This document shows, one piece after another, positions 1 through 6,744 of a DNA stretch of 12,151 nt. The stretch is from an uncultured Kiloniellales bacterium. Lineage in GTDB: Bacteria; Pseudomonadota; Alphaproteobacteria; Kiloniellales; JAKSDN01. Within the stretch, counting starts at the first letter, position 1. Each line of letters begins with the position of its first letter. Location: NCBI GenBank assembly GCA_947259625.1, contig CAMYMY010000063.1, forward strand, positions 1-12,151. Direction: 5' to 3'. The notes beneath the pieces are model-generated. The model ran no database searches and was not told the DNA's origin. It saw only the letters and a list, made by a program, of their open reading frames with translations. Made by a program: the position numbers and the translations under genes.

Positions 1-375
1 GCAGCCGAGATGGGTGCAGACGCCGACCATCACGAGCCACTCCGGCCGCTGCACGCGATCCTCGTCGGCCTGCGGGTCGGGCAGCTCTTCGAGGACGACG
101 TCGCGCGCCGCCGCGATCTGCTGCTCGGTGCGGTGCTCGATGAACACGGGACTGCCCCGCCAGGTGACCGTGACCCGCTGGCCCTCCTCGATCGGAGAGA
201 GGTCGACCTCCGTCGACGCCAGCGCCAGCACCTCGGCCGAGGGATTCATCGAGTCGATGAGCGGCCAGACGGCGATGCCGGCGCCGACCGCGCCGACCGC
301 GCCGGCCGCGAGGTAAAGGAAGTCCCGCCGTGTCTCGCCGTCTTCCGGGTGGCCGGAATGTGCCGTATCCGTCAT
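1..375 (-). CDS. petA: Ubiquinol-cytochrome c reductase iron-sulfur (Rieske) subunit, N-terminal part
   Basis: This is the Rieske [2Fe-2S] subunit of the cytochrome bc1 complex, which passes electrons from ubiquinol to cytochrome c1 at the periplasmic face of the inner membrane. Reading the complement from the ATG at 375 gives 125 codons to the window edge. A twin-arginine motif (RRDFL, residues 16-20) precedes a hydrophobic segment (about 22-40, ending WPLID), as expected for a Tat-exported, membrane-anchored Rieske protein. The last six residues are CTHLGC, the first cluster-binding box: Cys and His ligands plus the disulfide cysteine. The second box and the rest of the protein (families are usually about 170-210 residues) lie outside the window. 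The start is supported by GGAGGGG ten bases upstream. The gene is divergent from trmL-hemF; cytochrome b and c1 genes would be expected further out on this strand. Confidence 0.96.
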   Translation of the reverse strand, partial: MTDTAHSGHPEDGETRRDFLYLAAGAVGAVGAGIAVWPLIDSMNPSAEVLALASTEVDLSPIEEGQRVTVTWRGSPVFIEHRTEQQIAAARDVVLEELPDPQADEDRVQRPEWLVMVGVCTHLGC

Positions 376-604
376 GCTTATGCTTCCCCTCCAGTCCTCG
401 CCCCAGTCCACGCCGAGGTCAAAATCCCGCTGGCAATACAGGATGGTTTCCACGCGTTTCATAGCGGCGCGCAAACCAACGCGCCCCACCCACGGAGCAA
501 GCACGATCCCGCAGTACGCCCCCGCTTGCCTCCGGCGACACATTTAGATGAAATTGGCCGGGAACGCAAAGGCCGGAAGGCCCTCGACCGGAAATTCATT
601 CGAC
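376..604. other. Divergent petA / trmL intergenic region
   Basis: This 229-base gap separates the divergently read petA and trmL starts, so it must hold both promoters unless they lie inside the genes. I find the petA ribosome binding site (386-392) and a weak GGAAA (590-594) ahead of trmL. I find no convincing -35/-10 pair on either strand; the best minus-strand candidates match only about half of each consensus. A short GGCC-GGAA-GGCC hairpin (571-582) sits just before trmL but is too small to interpret. Confidence 0.5.
386..392 (-). promoter_or_regulatory. Ribosome binding site of petA
   Basis: On the minus strand the bases read GGAGGGG, a strong Shine-Dalgarno match, ten bases before the petA ATG. 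This fixes the petA start at position 375. Confidence 0.75.
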
Positions 605-1060
605 ATGCGCCTCGCCCTCTTCGAGCCGGACATTCCGCAGAACACGGGTGCCCTTTTGCGTCTGGGCGCCTGCCTCGGCGTCCCGGTCGACATTATCGAG
701 CCCTGCGGCTTTCTGCTCGACGATCGCCGCCTGCGGCGCGCCGGCATGGACTACCTGGACAAGGTCGAGATGGTCCGGCACAGCTCGTGGGACGCCTACC
801 GGGAGGTGCTCGACGGCCGGCTCGTTCTGCTGACCACCGCCGGCGAGCTGCGCTATACGGATTTCGCCTACCGGGCCACGGACAGCCTATTGGTCGGGCG
901 CGAGTCGGCGGGCGCACCCGCGGCGCTGCACGAAGCGGCCGCCGCGCGCATCCGGATCCCCTTGCGCACGGGCCTGCGCTCGCTCAATGTGGCGCTCGCC
1001 GCCGCCATGGTTCTGGGCGAGGCCCTGCGCCAGACCGGCCGATTCCCGGCGCCACAGTGA
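605..1060 (+). CDS. trmL: tRNA (cytidine(34)-2'-O)-methyltransferase TrmL
   Basis: A SPOUT-class methyltransferase that 2'-O-methylates the wobble base (C34 or cmnm5U34) of leucine tRNAs using S-adenosylmethionine. The 151-residue product matches the usual length of a stand-alone SPOUT TrmL (about 150-160). Motif 1 is near the N-terminus (FEPDIPQNTG, 6-15). Motif 2 is LLVGRESAGAP (95-105). Motif 3, which forms the trefoil-knot cofactor pocket, is RIPLRTGLRSLNVA (117-130). After SLN it reads VALAAAM where many homologues have a Ser-Asn pair, a mild variation. I chose the ATG at 605 because the family begins with 'MRLALFEPDIPQN'. An in-frame ATG at 548 would add 19 non-family residues and has no ribosome site, whereas GGAAA lies ten bases before 605. 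The hemF start follows the stop after 13 bases, so the two are probably co-transcribed. The petA-trmL-hemF neighbourhood recurs in alphaproteobacteria, from memory. Confidence 0.93.
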   Translation: MRLALFEPDIPQNTGALLRLGACLGVPVDIIEPCGFLLDDRRLRRAGMDYLDKVEMVRHSSWDAYREVLDGRLVLLTTAGELRYTDFAYRATDSLLVGRESAGAPAALHEAAAARIRIPLRTGLRSLNVALAAAMVLGEALRQTGRFPAPQ

Positions 1061-1073
1061 GGATCCCGCCGAG

Positions 1074-1949
1074 ATGACCCTGCCGAGCCAAGCACAGAAG
1101 GACCGGGCAACCGCCTGGTTCGCCGAGCTCCGCGACAAGATCTGCGCCGCCTTCGAGGCGCTCGAGGACGAGCTCACGGGGAAGAACGCCGAGCGCTTCG
1201 CCCACGTGGCGCCCGGCCGCTTCGAGCGCAAGGCCTGGAAGCGCGAGGTCCAGGAGGGAGAGGGCGGTGGCGGGGTCATGTCGGTCCTGCGCGGCCGGGT
1301 CTTCGAGAAGGTCGGGGTCAACGTCTCGACGGTCTGGGGCGAGTTCGCGCCCGACTTCGCCAAGCAGATTCCCGGCGCCGAAGAGGACCCGCGGTTCTGG
1401 GCCAGCGGCATCTCCCTGGTCGCCCATCTGCGCTCGCCCCTGGTTCCGGCGGTTCACATGAACACACGCCACGTGGTCACGTCGAAGGCCTGGTTCGGCG
1501 GCGGCTCGGACCTCAATCCCATGTTCCCGGTGGCGGCGGACACCGAGGCTTTCCACGCCGCCTTCCAGGCCGCCTGCGACAAGCACGATCCGGACTACTA
1601 CCCGCGCTTCAAGGCCTGGTGCGACGAGTACTTCTTCATCAAGCACCGGGGCGAGGCGCGCGGCGTCGGCGGCATCTTCTACGACTACGTCGACAGCGGC
1701 GACTGGGAGGCGGACCTCGCCTTCACCCGCGACGTCGGCCTGGCCTTCCTGAACATCTATCCCGAATTGGTCCGCCGGCACATGGCCGAGCCCTGGACCG
1801 ACGAGCAGCGCCGCCACCAGCTGATGCGGCGCGGCCGCTACGCGGAATTCAACCTGCTCTACGACCGCGGCACCAAGTTCGGCCTGATGACCGGCGGCAA
1901 CGTCGAGGCGATCCTCATGTCCATGCCCCCCGAGGCCGCCTGGCCGTGA
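1074..1949 (+). CDS. hemF: Oxygen-dependent coproporphyrinogen III oxidase
   Basis: This cytoplasmic enzyme decarboxylates coproporphyrinogen III twice to protoporphyrinogen IX, using O2, in haem biosynthesis. The 291-residue product is close to the family length of about 300. Visible landmarks are GGGGVMSVLRG near residues 62-72, HMNTRH (128-133), WFGGGSDLNP (140-149), and the family signature from K180 to D204 (KAWC...HRGEARGVGGIFYD). GRYAEFNLLYDRGTKFGL is near the C-terminus. The protein ends MSMPPEAAWP, about 25 residues earlier than E. coli HemF, as I recall for alphaproteobacterial forms, so I do not regard it as truncated. The ATG at 1074 is preceded by AGGA (1060-1063) with ten bases of spacing, overlapping the trmL stop. 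An earlier in-frame start at 987 would run back into trmL. Having the O2-dependent form suits the aerobic respiratory context given by petA. Confidence 0.97.
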   Translation: MTLPSQAQKDRATAWFAELRDKICAAFEALEDELTGKNAERFAHVAPGRFERKAWKREVQEGEGGGGVMSVLRGRVFEKVGVNVSTVWGEFAPDFAKQIPGAEEDPRFWASGISLVAHLRSPLVPAVHMNTRHVVTSKAWFGGGSDLNPMFPVAADTEAFHAAFQAACDKHDPDYYPRFKAWCDEYFFIKHRGEARGVGGIFYDYVDSGDWEADLAFTRDVGLAFLNIYPELVRRHMAEPWTDEQRRHQLMRRGRYAEFNLLYDRGTKFGLMTGGNVEAILMSMPPEAAWP

Positions 1950-2081
1950 GCGGCCGCATCCCTCGACGGGTCGGAACGCCCGCACGGCTGGCCGGCGGCC
2001 GCGGTGGCGGAGGAGCGGAAGGCCCCTGAAGATCGCAGCAGCCCGGCTGCGCGCGGCCAAACCCAAATGTCGTCGATGCAA

Positions 2082-2113
2082 CGTTCGAAGCTTGGCCTTC
2101 GTTCGCTCGAACG
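2082..2113. repeat. Inverted repeat, 7-base arms, 18-base gap (upstream copy)
   Basis: The arms CGTTCGA (2082-2088) and TCGAACG (2107-2113) are perfect reverse complements. A smaller CGAAG/CTTCG hairpin is nested in the gap. The position, ahead of a gene with a long A/T-rich leader, would suit an operator or an RNA structure, but no family of site is recognisable. Confidence 0.4.
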
Positions 2114-2215
2114 GCACCTCGGCGCTGTGACTCGCGCCGCGAACGCTCCCACGGTCACAAATTTGATCCAGACCACCTTGCTGAACAAGCACGCCCGATA
2201 TTGTATTTGTTGCCG

Positions 2216-2247
2216 GATGCAACGCGGCACCCGTGTTTTTTTGCATC
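2216..2247. repeat. Inverted repeat, 7-base arms, 18-base gap (downstream copy)
   Basis: The arms GATGCAA (2216-2222) and TTGCATC (2241-2247) are perfect reverse complements separated by 18 bases, the same geometry as the repeat at 2082-2113. The right arm ends five bases before the GGAGGG ribosome site of the ATPase gene, so a protein bound here, or the folded RNA, could affect expression of that gene. Confidence 0.35.
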
Positions 2248-2251
2248 GTTC

Positions 2252-2257
2252 GGAGGG
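2252..2257 (+). promoter_or_regulatory. Ribosome binding site deciding the TTG start of the ATPase gene
   Basis: GGAGGG lies nine bases before a TTG codon at 2267, the best-placed Shine-Dalgarno in this frame. A second option is the TTG at 2288, preceded six bases earlier by a run of seven G (2275-2281) that could pair by wobble. No ATG or GTG start is available in the frame before the ATPase core. Confidence 0.5.
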
Positions 2258-2266
2258 CGAGCTGCG

Positions 2267-5170
2267 TTGCAACCGGGGGGGTTTGACTTGGATCGCGACA
2301 CGTCAACCGAAGGCTTCAACGATTGTCGGCGTCCTTTCGACGACACGCCTGATACGCGGTTCTTCTATCCGAATTCCGCCGCCCGAACGGCTTGCGACAG
2401 GGTTCTCTCGGACCTTGGCGGACAGAAGGGTGTGGTGCTGCTGGTGGGCGAGCCGGGAACCGGCAAGACGACGCTGCTGCTGAGGCTCGAACAGGCGCTC
2501 GCGGCAGCCGGCCATCCCGTCGTATCGCCTCGCTGCGTTACGGCCTCCTTCGACGAACTCCTCAAGTTCTGTTGCGACGAACTGCAAGTACCCGAAACTG
2601 CGCACGACCGTATGGGGCGCGTACGGGCCTTGGCCGCGCACTTGCTCGAACGGCTGGAGGCCAGAACGACAGCGGTCATCCTAGTCGACGCCGCCCAGAC
2701 CTTGAGCGATGCTACGCTGGAAGATCTCTCCTGGCTCACCGAGCTCGAATTTGGCGGGCGAAAGCTAGTCCAAGTGGTTCTTGCCGGCCGGCCGGATCTC
2801 GTGTCTCGCCTGTGCGGCTCAAAACTGTCCTTCCTGCAGGAATCCGCGATCGCCTACTGTGGATTGGAACCCCTCGACCGCATAGAGGTGGAGTCCTATA
2901 TCCGATACCGCCTGCAGGCCGTCGACGACTGGGATTCCGACGTCTTCTCCTCCGAGGCCATCGAGCGGATCGCAATCTGCGCCCAGGGCGTCCCGCGCCG
3001 GGTCAACCAAATCTGCGCGGCGGCCTTGCATCTGGCCGGCCGCGAGGCCAGCAGCGCCGTTTCCGCCGACACGGTCGAGGCGGCCGTTCGAGAACTCTCG
3101 GCGCGCAGCGAACCCGCGACGCGCGACGAGGCGCCTTCCGAAAACCACGCCGCGGAGGATGAGTCCGGGGATCAAACTGCGATTCCGATATCGGAAGCCG
3201 CCGGCCCGCCATCAGGCAACCCTGCCGCCGCTACCGAAGACTCCGACGAGGTGGCGCAGGAGGGGTCCGGTGCGACGGCCGAGGTGCCCCCGGCGCCAGA
3301 CGATCGGAGCCCGGAGCGCCCCGAGGGGGCGTTGGGCGCGGCCGGCGAGGCCGCCCTGGAGATTCCGGACGGGCCTCCGTTGTACGACGAGGCGGAGACC
3401 GAACCTGCCCTTGCCCCATTCCCCCGCGACCTATTCGTAACCGCGGCCGACATCAGACCTTTGCGCCGGGGCGACTTGTTCACGCCGATTGCAGCGCTGT
3501 TACTGACCGGCTTCGTCTTGGGCGGCCTGGGCATAGCGATCCATGGAACCTGGCCCTGGTCCTCGAACGAGACTCTCTTGAGCGAGACGCCGCCGTCCGA
3601 TGCAGCAGACAAAGAGCCGGAGGTCTCGGACAAAGACACCGCCACGGCAGTTGCGCCCGCGCCCGAGATGTATCCTCTGCCCGAGACGATGGCGGATCAG
3701 GCAGACCCGGCCCGAGCACCAAGTGCCCGGCCCCTGGCCGTCAGCGTGCCGACGCTCTACGCGGCGCACGCCAGCGGCACCGAAGACCAAGCCATACCTC
3801 TCGACATCCGCGCGGCACTGGCCGGTGACCGCGACACCGCGGCCCTGACGATCGCTATTTCCGGCCTGCCCGACGGCGCCCGGCCCTCGGCCGGCCGCGA
3901 CAACGGCGACGGCCGCTGGAGCCTGAACCCGGACGAGTTGGTGGGGCTCGCACTGAAGCCGCCGCCGGACTTCGCCGGCCCCTTGCGGCTCACGATCGAC
4001 GCCACGGCCCGCAGGATCGACGGTGAGAGCACCAGCACGAGGGATTTTCTGGTTGTCGAGGTGGCCGCCAAGGCCGATGCGCCCCGCCTGAACGTGGCCG
4101 GAGCCAGGGGCGGAGAAGACCAAGCCATACCGCTCGATATCCGCGCGGCATTGGCCGATGCCGACGGATCCGAGACCCTATCGGTGACGATTTCCGCTCT
4201 CCCCGACGGCGCGCGCCTCTCGGCCGGCCAGGACAACGGCGACGACAGCTGGGACCTGCGCCCGGGCGAGCTGGCGGGGCTCACGTTGACACCTCCGGCC
4301 GGGTCCATCGGCCGATTCGAGCTCCTGGTCGCTGCGACCGCCTGGGAGGCCAATGGCGACAGCAGGAGCACCACGGCCCCCTTGCAGGTGGAGGTGGCGC
4401 GCGCGCCGGTTGCCTTTGCCGCCGCCAAGGGTGATTTCGTCATCCAACTGGCCGCCCTTCGCTCGGAAGAGGAGGCCGAGCGGGAAGTGACGCGGCTGAA
4501 GGGCCGCTTCCCGGGGCTCTTGGGGGACGCTCGGCTGAAAGTCTACAAGGCCGATGTCAATGGCGTGCCTTATTTCCGCGTGCGTACGGAGTCCGTGCCG
4601 GACAAGGCCGAGGTCTTTCAGATGTGCGCGCGGCTCAAGAGCAGCCAGCAGGACTGCATGGTCCTGCAACAGATCGCGGCGGCGAAGCCGACCGCGGCGC
4701 AGGCGAAACCGGTCGCCACGAAGGCGAATCCGATTGCCGCGCAGGCGAACGGAACGACGGCCGGGACGGCCCCCATATCGCTGCTGCCCCGCGATGTCAC
4801 GATCGCGATGGTCGAGGCGAGCACGCCCGATTCGGTGGCGAAGCCACAGGAAACGGACATCGCCGCGAGGGACTTCGTCATGGCGCGCGATGTCGTCGAC
4901 CGGGAGCCGATCGGCATGACCACGACCTTCTCGCCCCAGGACGGCCGCGCCTTCGCCTACGCCAAGATCAACAATCCGGGCGCACCGACACACGTGTCCT
5001 TCGTGTGGCTCTATGACGACGCCCTCTATGCGACGGTCGACATGGAGATCGGCACCTCGGTCCGCTGGCGGACCTGGAGCAGCGCCGAGCTGTCGCTCGG
5101 CGCATGGCGCGTTCAGATCGTCTCGCCCGACGGCGAAGTGCTCGCGGAAACCGCATTCACGGTGGAATGA
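2267..5170 (+). CDS. ExeA/DamX-type AAA ATPase with adhesin-like repeats, SPOR and DUF2914 domains
   Basis: A predicted single-pass inner-membrane protein of about 967 residues with an unusual domain string. Residues 1 to about 280 are an ExeA/GspA-type AAA ATPase: Walker A GEPGTGKT (61-68), Walker B VILVDAAQ (137-144), sensor-1 segment VLAGRPDL and sensor-2 GVPRRVNQ. The Walker B glutamate (usually DEAQ) is alanine. An acidic, Pro/Ala-rich linker (about 280-400) leads to RPLRRGD and one membrane helix (about 406-427), placing the ATPase in the cytoplasm and the rest in the periplasm. Next come two cadherin/Ig-like repeats (about 497-600 and 606-711) of a type known from RTX adhesins, a SPOR domain (about 722-802; GDFVIQLAAL, VPYFRVR), an Ala/Lys linker, and a DUF2914 domain (about 868-966; WRTWSS near its end). 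SPOR domains bind denuded peptidoglycan. A role in septal or secretion-apparatus assembly is inferred. All possible starts are TTG; 2267 is chosen for its GGAGGG, with 2288 the main alternative. Confidence 0.9.
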   Translation: MQPGGFDLDRDTSTEGFNDCRRPFDDTPDTRFFYPNSAARTACDRVLSDLGGQKGVVLLVGEPGTGKTTLLLRLEQALAAAGHPVVSPRCVTASFDELLKFCCDELQVPETAHDRMGRVRALAAHLLERLEARTTAVILVDAAQTLSDATLEDLSWLTELEFGGRKLVQVVLAGRPDLVSRLCGSKLSFLQESAIAYCGLEPLDRIEVESYIRYRLQAVDDWDSDVFSSEAIERIAICAQGVPRRVNQICAAALHLAGREASSAVSADTVEAAVRELSARSEPATRDEAPSENHAAEDESGDQTAIPISEAAGPPSGNPAAATEDSDEVAQEGSGATAEVPPAPDDRSPERPEGALGAAGEAALEIPDGPPLYDEAETEPALAPFPRDLFVTAADIRPLRRGDLFTPIAALLLTGFVLGGLGIAIHGTWPWSSNETLLSETPPSDAADKEPEVSDKDTATAVAPAPEMYPLPETMADQADPARAPSARPLAVSVPTLYAAHASGTEDQAIPLDIRAALAGDRDTAALTIAISGLPDGARPSAGRDNGDGRWSLNPDELVGLALKPPPDFAGPLRLTIDATARRIDGESTSTRDFLVVEVAAKADAPRLNVAGARGGEDQAIPLDIRAALADADGSETLSVTISALPDGARLSAGQDNGDDSWDLRPGELAGLTLTPPAGSIGRFELLVAATAWEANGDSRSTTAPLQVEVARAPVAFAAAKGDFVIQLAALRSEEEAEREVTRLKGRFPGLLGDARLKVYKADVNGVPYFRVRTESVPDKAEVFQMCARLKSSQQDCMVLQQIAAAKPTAAQAKPVATKANPIAAQANGTTAGTAPISLLPRDVTIAMVEASTPDSVAKPQETDIAARDFVMARDVVDREPIGMTTTFSPQDGRAFAYAKINNPGAPTHVSFVWLYDDALYATVDMEIGTSVRWRTWSSAELSLGAWRVQIVSPDGEVLAETAFTVE
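3782..3824 (+). repeat. Direct repeat, copy 1, inside the ATPase gene
   Basis: These 43 bases encode EDQAIPLDIRAALA at the start of the first adhesin-like repeat. They match positions 4115-4157 with three mismatches, at an offset of 333 bases (111 codons). Similarity continues at the same offset further along (for example 3872 versus 4205, both starting 'DGAR'). Confidence 0.85.
4115..4157 (+). repeat. Direct repeat, copy 2, inside the ATPase gene
   Basis: Second copy of the 43-base block, 333 bases after the first. Two of the three mismatches fall at third codon positions of D and L codons and the other is also silent (CCT/CCG), so the encoded residues are identical in this block. This points to a tandem duplication of one domain followed by drift. 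Confidence 0.85.
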
Positions 5171-5177
5171 GGTTCGA

Positions 5178-6425
5178 TCAACGCGCCGCGGCCAGCAGTT
5201 TCAGGCGTTTCAAGCACTCCGCGCGCGATGGCCGGAAGTCCTGGGCGATCCACCAGGCCTCGACCTCGGCGAGCAGACGGCCGACGGATTCGCTGGGCGC
5301 CATGCCGAGTTTGAGCGCGTCGCGCCCCTTGAGGGGAAACGGCACCGGGCGCCAGGCCGCAGCCGCGGCCAGGGCCCGCCGGGCCACGGGGACGTCGACG
5401 GCCGATCCGGCCGCCCGACGGCGGGCCCAGTCGAGGCGCAGCAGGTCGGCGGCACGCTCGGCCCCCAGGCGGTAGAAAGCCCGGCGCAGCGCCCGCCCCT
5501 CGCAGTCAATTTCGAGATCCTGTGGCGGATCGAGCAGGCCGGCGAGCCGCTCCCGTTCGGCCCGCGAGAGGTGCAGCCGGTCGGCAAGTGCCGTCGCAGC
5601 GGCCGGGCCGCCCTCGACCAGCGCGCCGAGGCGCAGCAGAACCTCCGGCCCCGACGGCTCGACGCGAAGCGCGAGCAACGCCTCGAGCACGGCGCTGTCG
5701 CGCAGCTGCGGCAGCACCGCGTCCAGGATGTGTTGGCGTCGCATCACCTCGAGCACCGGCACCGGCGCCTCGGCCTCCAGCAGCCTGAACAGCTCGTTGC
5801 GGATTCGCTCGCCGGAAAGGAACGCCAGCTCCGGGGCCAGACCCGTCGCCGCGGCCAGACCCTCGGAGTCCGGCTCGCCGCGCCCGTAGTGGGCCTGGAA
5901 CCGGAAGAAGCGCAGCAGGCGCAGATAGTCCTCCTCGATGCGCGCGCGGGCGTCGCCGACGAAGCGCACGCGCCCGGCCGCCAGGTCGCCCTGCCCGCCG
6001 AAGGGGTCGTAGAGCGTGCCGTCGGGGCGGCACGACAGCGCGTTGAAGGTGAAGTCGCGGCGGGCCGCGTCGGCCTTCCAGTCGTCGGTGAACGCGACCG
6101 TCGCGTGGCGGCCGTGGGTCTCGACGTCGCGGCGCAGGGTGGTGACCTCGAAGGGCCGGTGGTGCGAGACGGCGGTGACCGTGCCGTGATCGAGCCCGGT
6201 CGGCACCGCCTTCAGGCCGGCGCGTCGGAGCAGCGCGATGACCGTCTCCGGCGGATCGGCCGTGGCCAGGTCCACGTCGTTGACGGGCCGGCCGACCAGG
6301 GCGTCGCGCACGCAACCGCCGACGAAGCGCACCTCCGCCCCGTCGGCGCCCAGGGCCTCGAGCACGGCCCGCGTCGCCGGCGCGGCCATCCACTCCTGCG
6401 GCGCCAGCTTGCCGGCCGGGGTCAT
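5178..6425 (-). CDS. cca: CCA tRNA nucleotidyltransferase
   Basis: This template-independent polymerase adds or repairs the 3'-terminal CCA of tRNAs using CTP and ATP, a step needed for aminoacylation. The 415-residue product has class II nucleotidyltransferase features: RFVGGCVRDALVG (33-45) with the G-G pair, then NDVDLATA, whose D50 and D52 are the metal-binding DxD. Next are RRDFTFNAL (122-130) and the ARIEEDYLRLLRFFRF segment (161-176) that begins the RNA-binding part. It follows the poly(A)-polymerase-like alphaproteobacterial pattern, and the sequence alone cannot separate a full CCA-adder from a partial (A- or CC-adding) or poly(A) enzyme. It is the last gene of a four-gene operon, 34 bases after the DUF6111 stop. 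I see no strong ribosome site before the ATG at 6425, so it may depend on upstream translation. Its stop is 7 bases from the convergent ATPase gene's stop. Confidence 0.95.
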   Translation of the reverse strand: MTPAGKLAPQEWMAAPATRAVLEALGADGAEVRFVGGCVRDALVGRPVNDVDLATADPPETVIALLRRAGLKAVPTGLDHGTVTAVSHHRPFEVTTLRRDVETHGRHATVAFTDDWKADAARRDFTFNALSCRPDGTLYDPFGGQGDLAAGRVRFVGDARARIEEDYLRLLRFFRFQAHYGRGEPDSEGLAAATGLAPELAFLSGERIRNELFRLLEAEAPVPVLEVMRRQHILDAVLPQLRDSAVLEALLALRVEPSGPEVLLRLGALVEGGPAAATALADRLHLSRAERERLAGLLDPPQDLEIDCEGRALRRAFYRLGAERAADLLRLDWARRRAAGSAVDVPVARRALAAAAAWRPVPFPLKGRDALKLGMAPSESVGRLLAEVEAWWIAQDFRPSRAECLKRLKLLAAAR

Positions 6426-6459
6426 GACGCCCGCGGCCCGAGGCGCGGCGTCGGGCGCG

Positions 6460-6744
6460 TCATTCCGGGACCGGGTGGCTCGGCACCACCTCGCCGTCGA
6501 CCACGCGCGGCGGCACGAGCTTCACGCCCGGGTCCACCCCGAGGTTCATGCGCCAGACCGCCAGCGACGCGATCATCAGCAGGATGCTGGCGATGAAGAT
6601 CGCGGCCCAGGGCGCCTCCTGCCAACGCGGTAGGCTGCCCTCGCCGGCCAGACGCGCCTTGCGCCGGGCGAGCGCGAGGTAGATGGCATAGACCAGCAGC
6701 GGCAGCACCAGCGGCAGGACGATCGTGAGCAGTTTCCTCAGCAT
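6460..6744 (-). CDS. DUF6111-type small membrane protein
   Basis: A 94-residue protein of unknown function with two predicted membrane helices: about residues 5-25 (LLTIVLPLVLPLLVYAIYLA) and 44-66 (APWAAIFIASILLMIASLAV). They are joined by a basic loop with RRKAR. The Pro/Val-rich tail (KLVPPRVVDGEVVPSHP) follows the second helix. The basic loop between the helices suggests both termini face the periplasm, though this is only the positive-inside rule. I recall proteins of this length and pattern annotated DUF6111 next to CoA pyrophosphatase and CCA-enzyme genes in Rhodospirillales. The ATG at 6744 lies inside the last codons of the Nudix gene, with a 7-base overlap, so translation of the two is probably coupled. 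The family label is from memory; the membrane segments are directly visible. Confidence 0.8.
   Translation of the reverse strand: MLRKLLTIVLPLVLPLLVYAIYLALARRKARLAGEGSLPRWQEAPWAAIFIASILLMIASLAVWRMNLGVDPGVKLVPPRVVDGEVVPSHPVPE

Larger units (their letters stand above)
1950..2266. promoter_or_regulatory. Non-coding leader between hemF and the large ATPase gene
   Basis: About 317 bases with no credible gene. The right half (2150-2250) is clearly more A/T-rich than the surroundings and probably contains the promoter of the downstream gene. A weak candidate is TTGCTG (2178-2183) with TATTGT (2199-2204), spaced 15 bases; this is suggestive only. The stretch also carries two inverted repeats (listed separately) and a GATGCAACG motif at 2075-2083 and again at 2216-2224, with the reverse form TTGCATC at 2241-2247. 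A run of seven T (2236-2242) follows a weak TGCCG/CGGCA hairpin (2211-2229), but six bases separate them, so an attenuator is only a possibility. The left part has GC-rich hairpins around the hemF stop without a T tract, so I see no clear intrinsic terminator. Confidence 0.4.

Noticed and set aside
548..604. Earlier ATG start for trmL
   Set aside because: It adds 19 residues not seen in the family and has no ribosome site; the family begins at the ATG at 605.
1915..1949. HemF as a C-terminally truncated gene
   Set aside because: It is shorter than the E. coli protein, but the ending PPEAAWP resembles alphaproteobacterial HemF endings as I recall them, and all core motifs are complete.
1934..1955. 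GGCCGC/GCGGCC hairpin at the hemF stop as an intrinsic terminator
   Set aside because: The six-base stem has a ten-base loop containing the stop codon and no T tract follows. Such stems are common by chance at this GC content.
984..2306. Long minus-strand open frame of 440 codons antisense to hemF
   Set aside because: It mirrors the codon periodicity of hemF on the other strand, its protein is Arg/Gly/Ala-rich without family features, and hemF itself is unmistakable.
4675..4760. Degenerate Ala/Lys/Pro repeats as a DNA repeat element
   Set aside because: They are short, imperfect and in frame, best explained as a flexible linker between the SPOR and DUF2914 domains.
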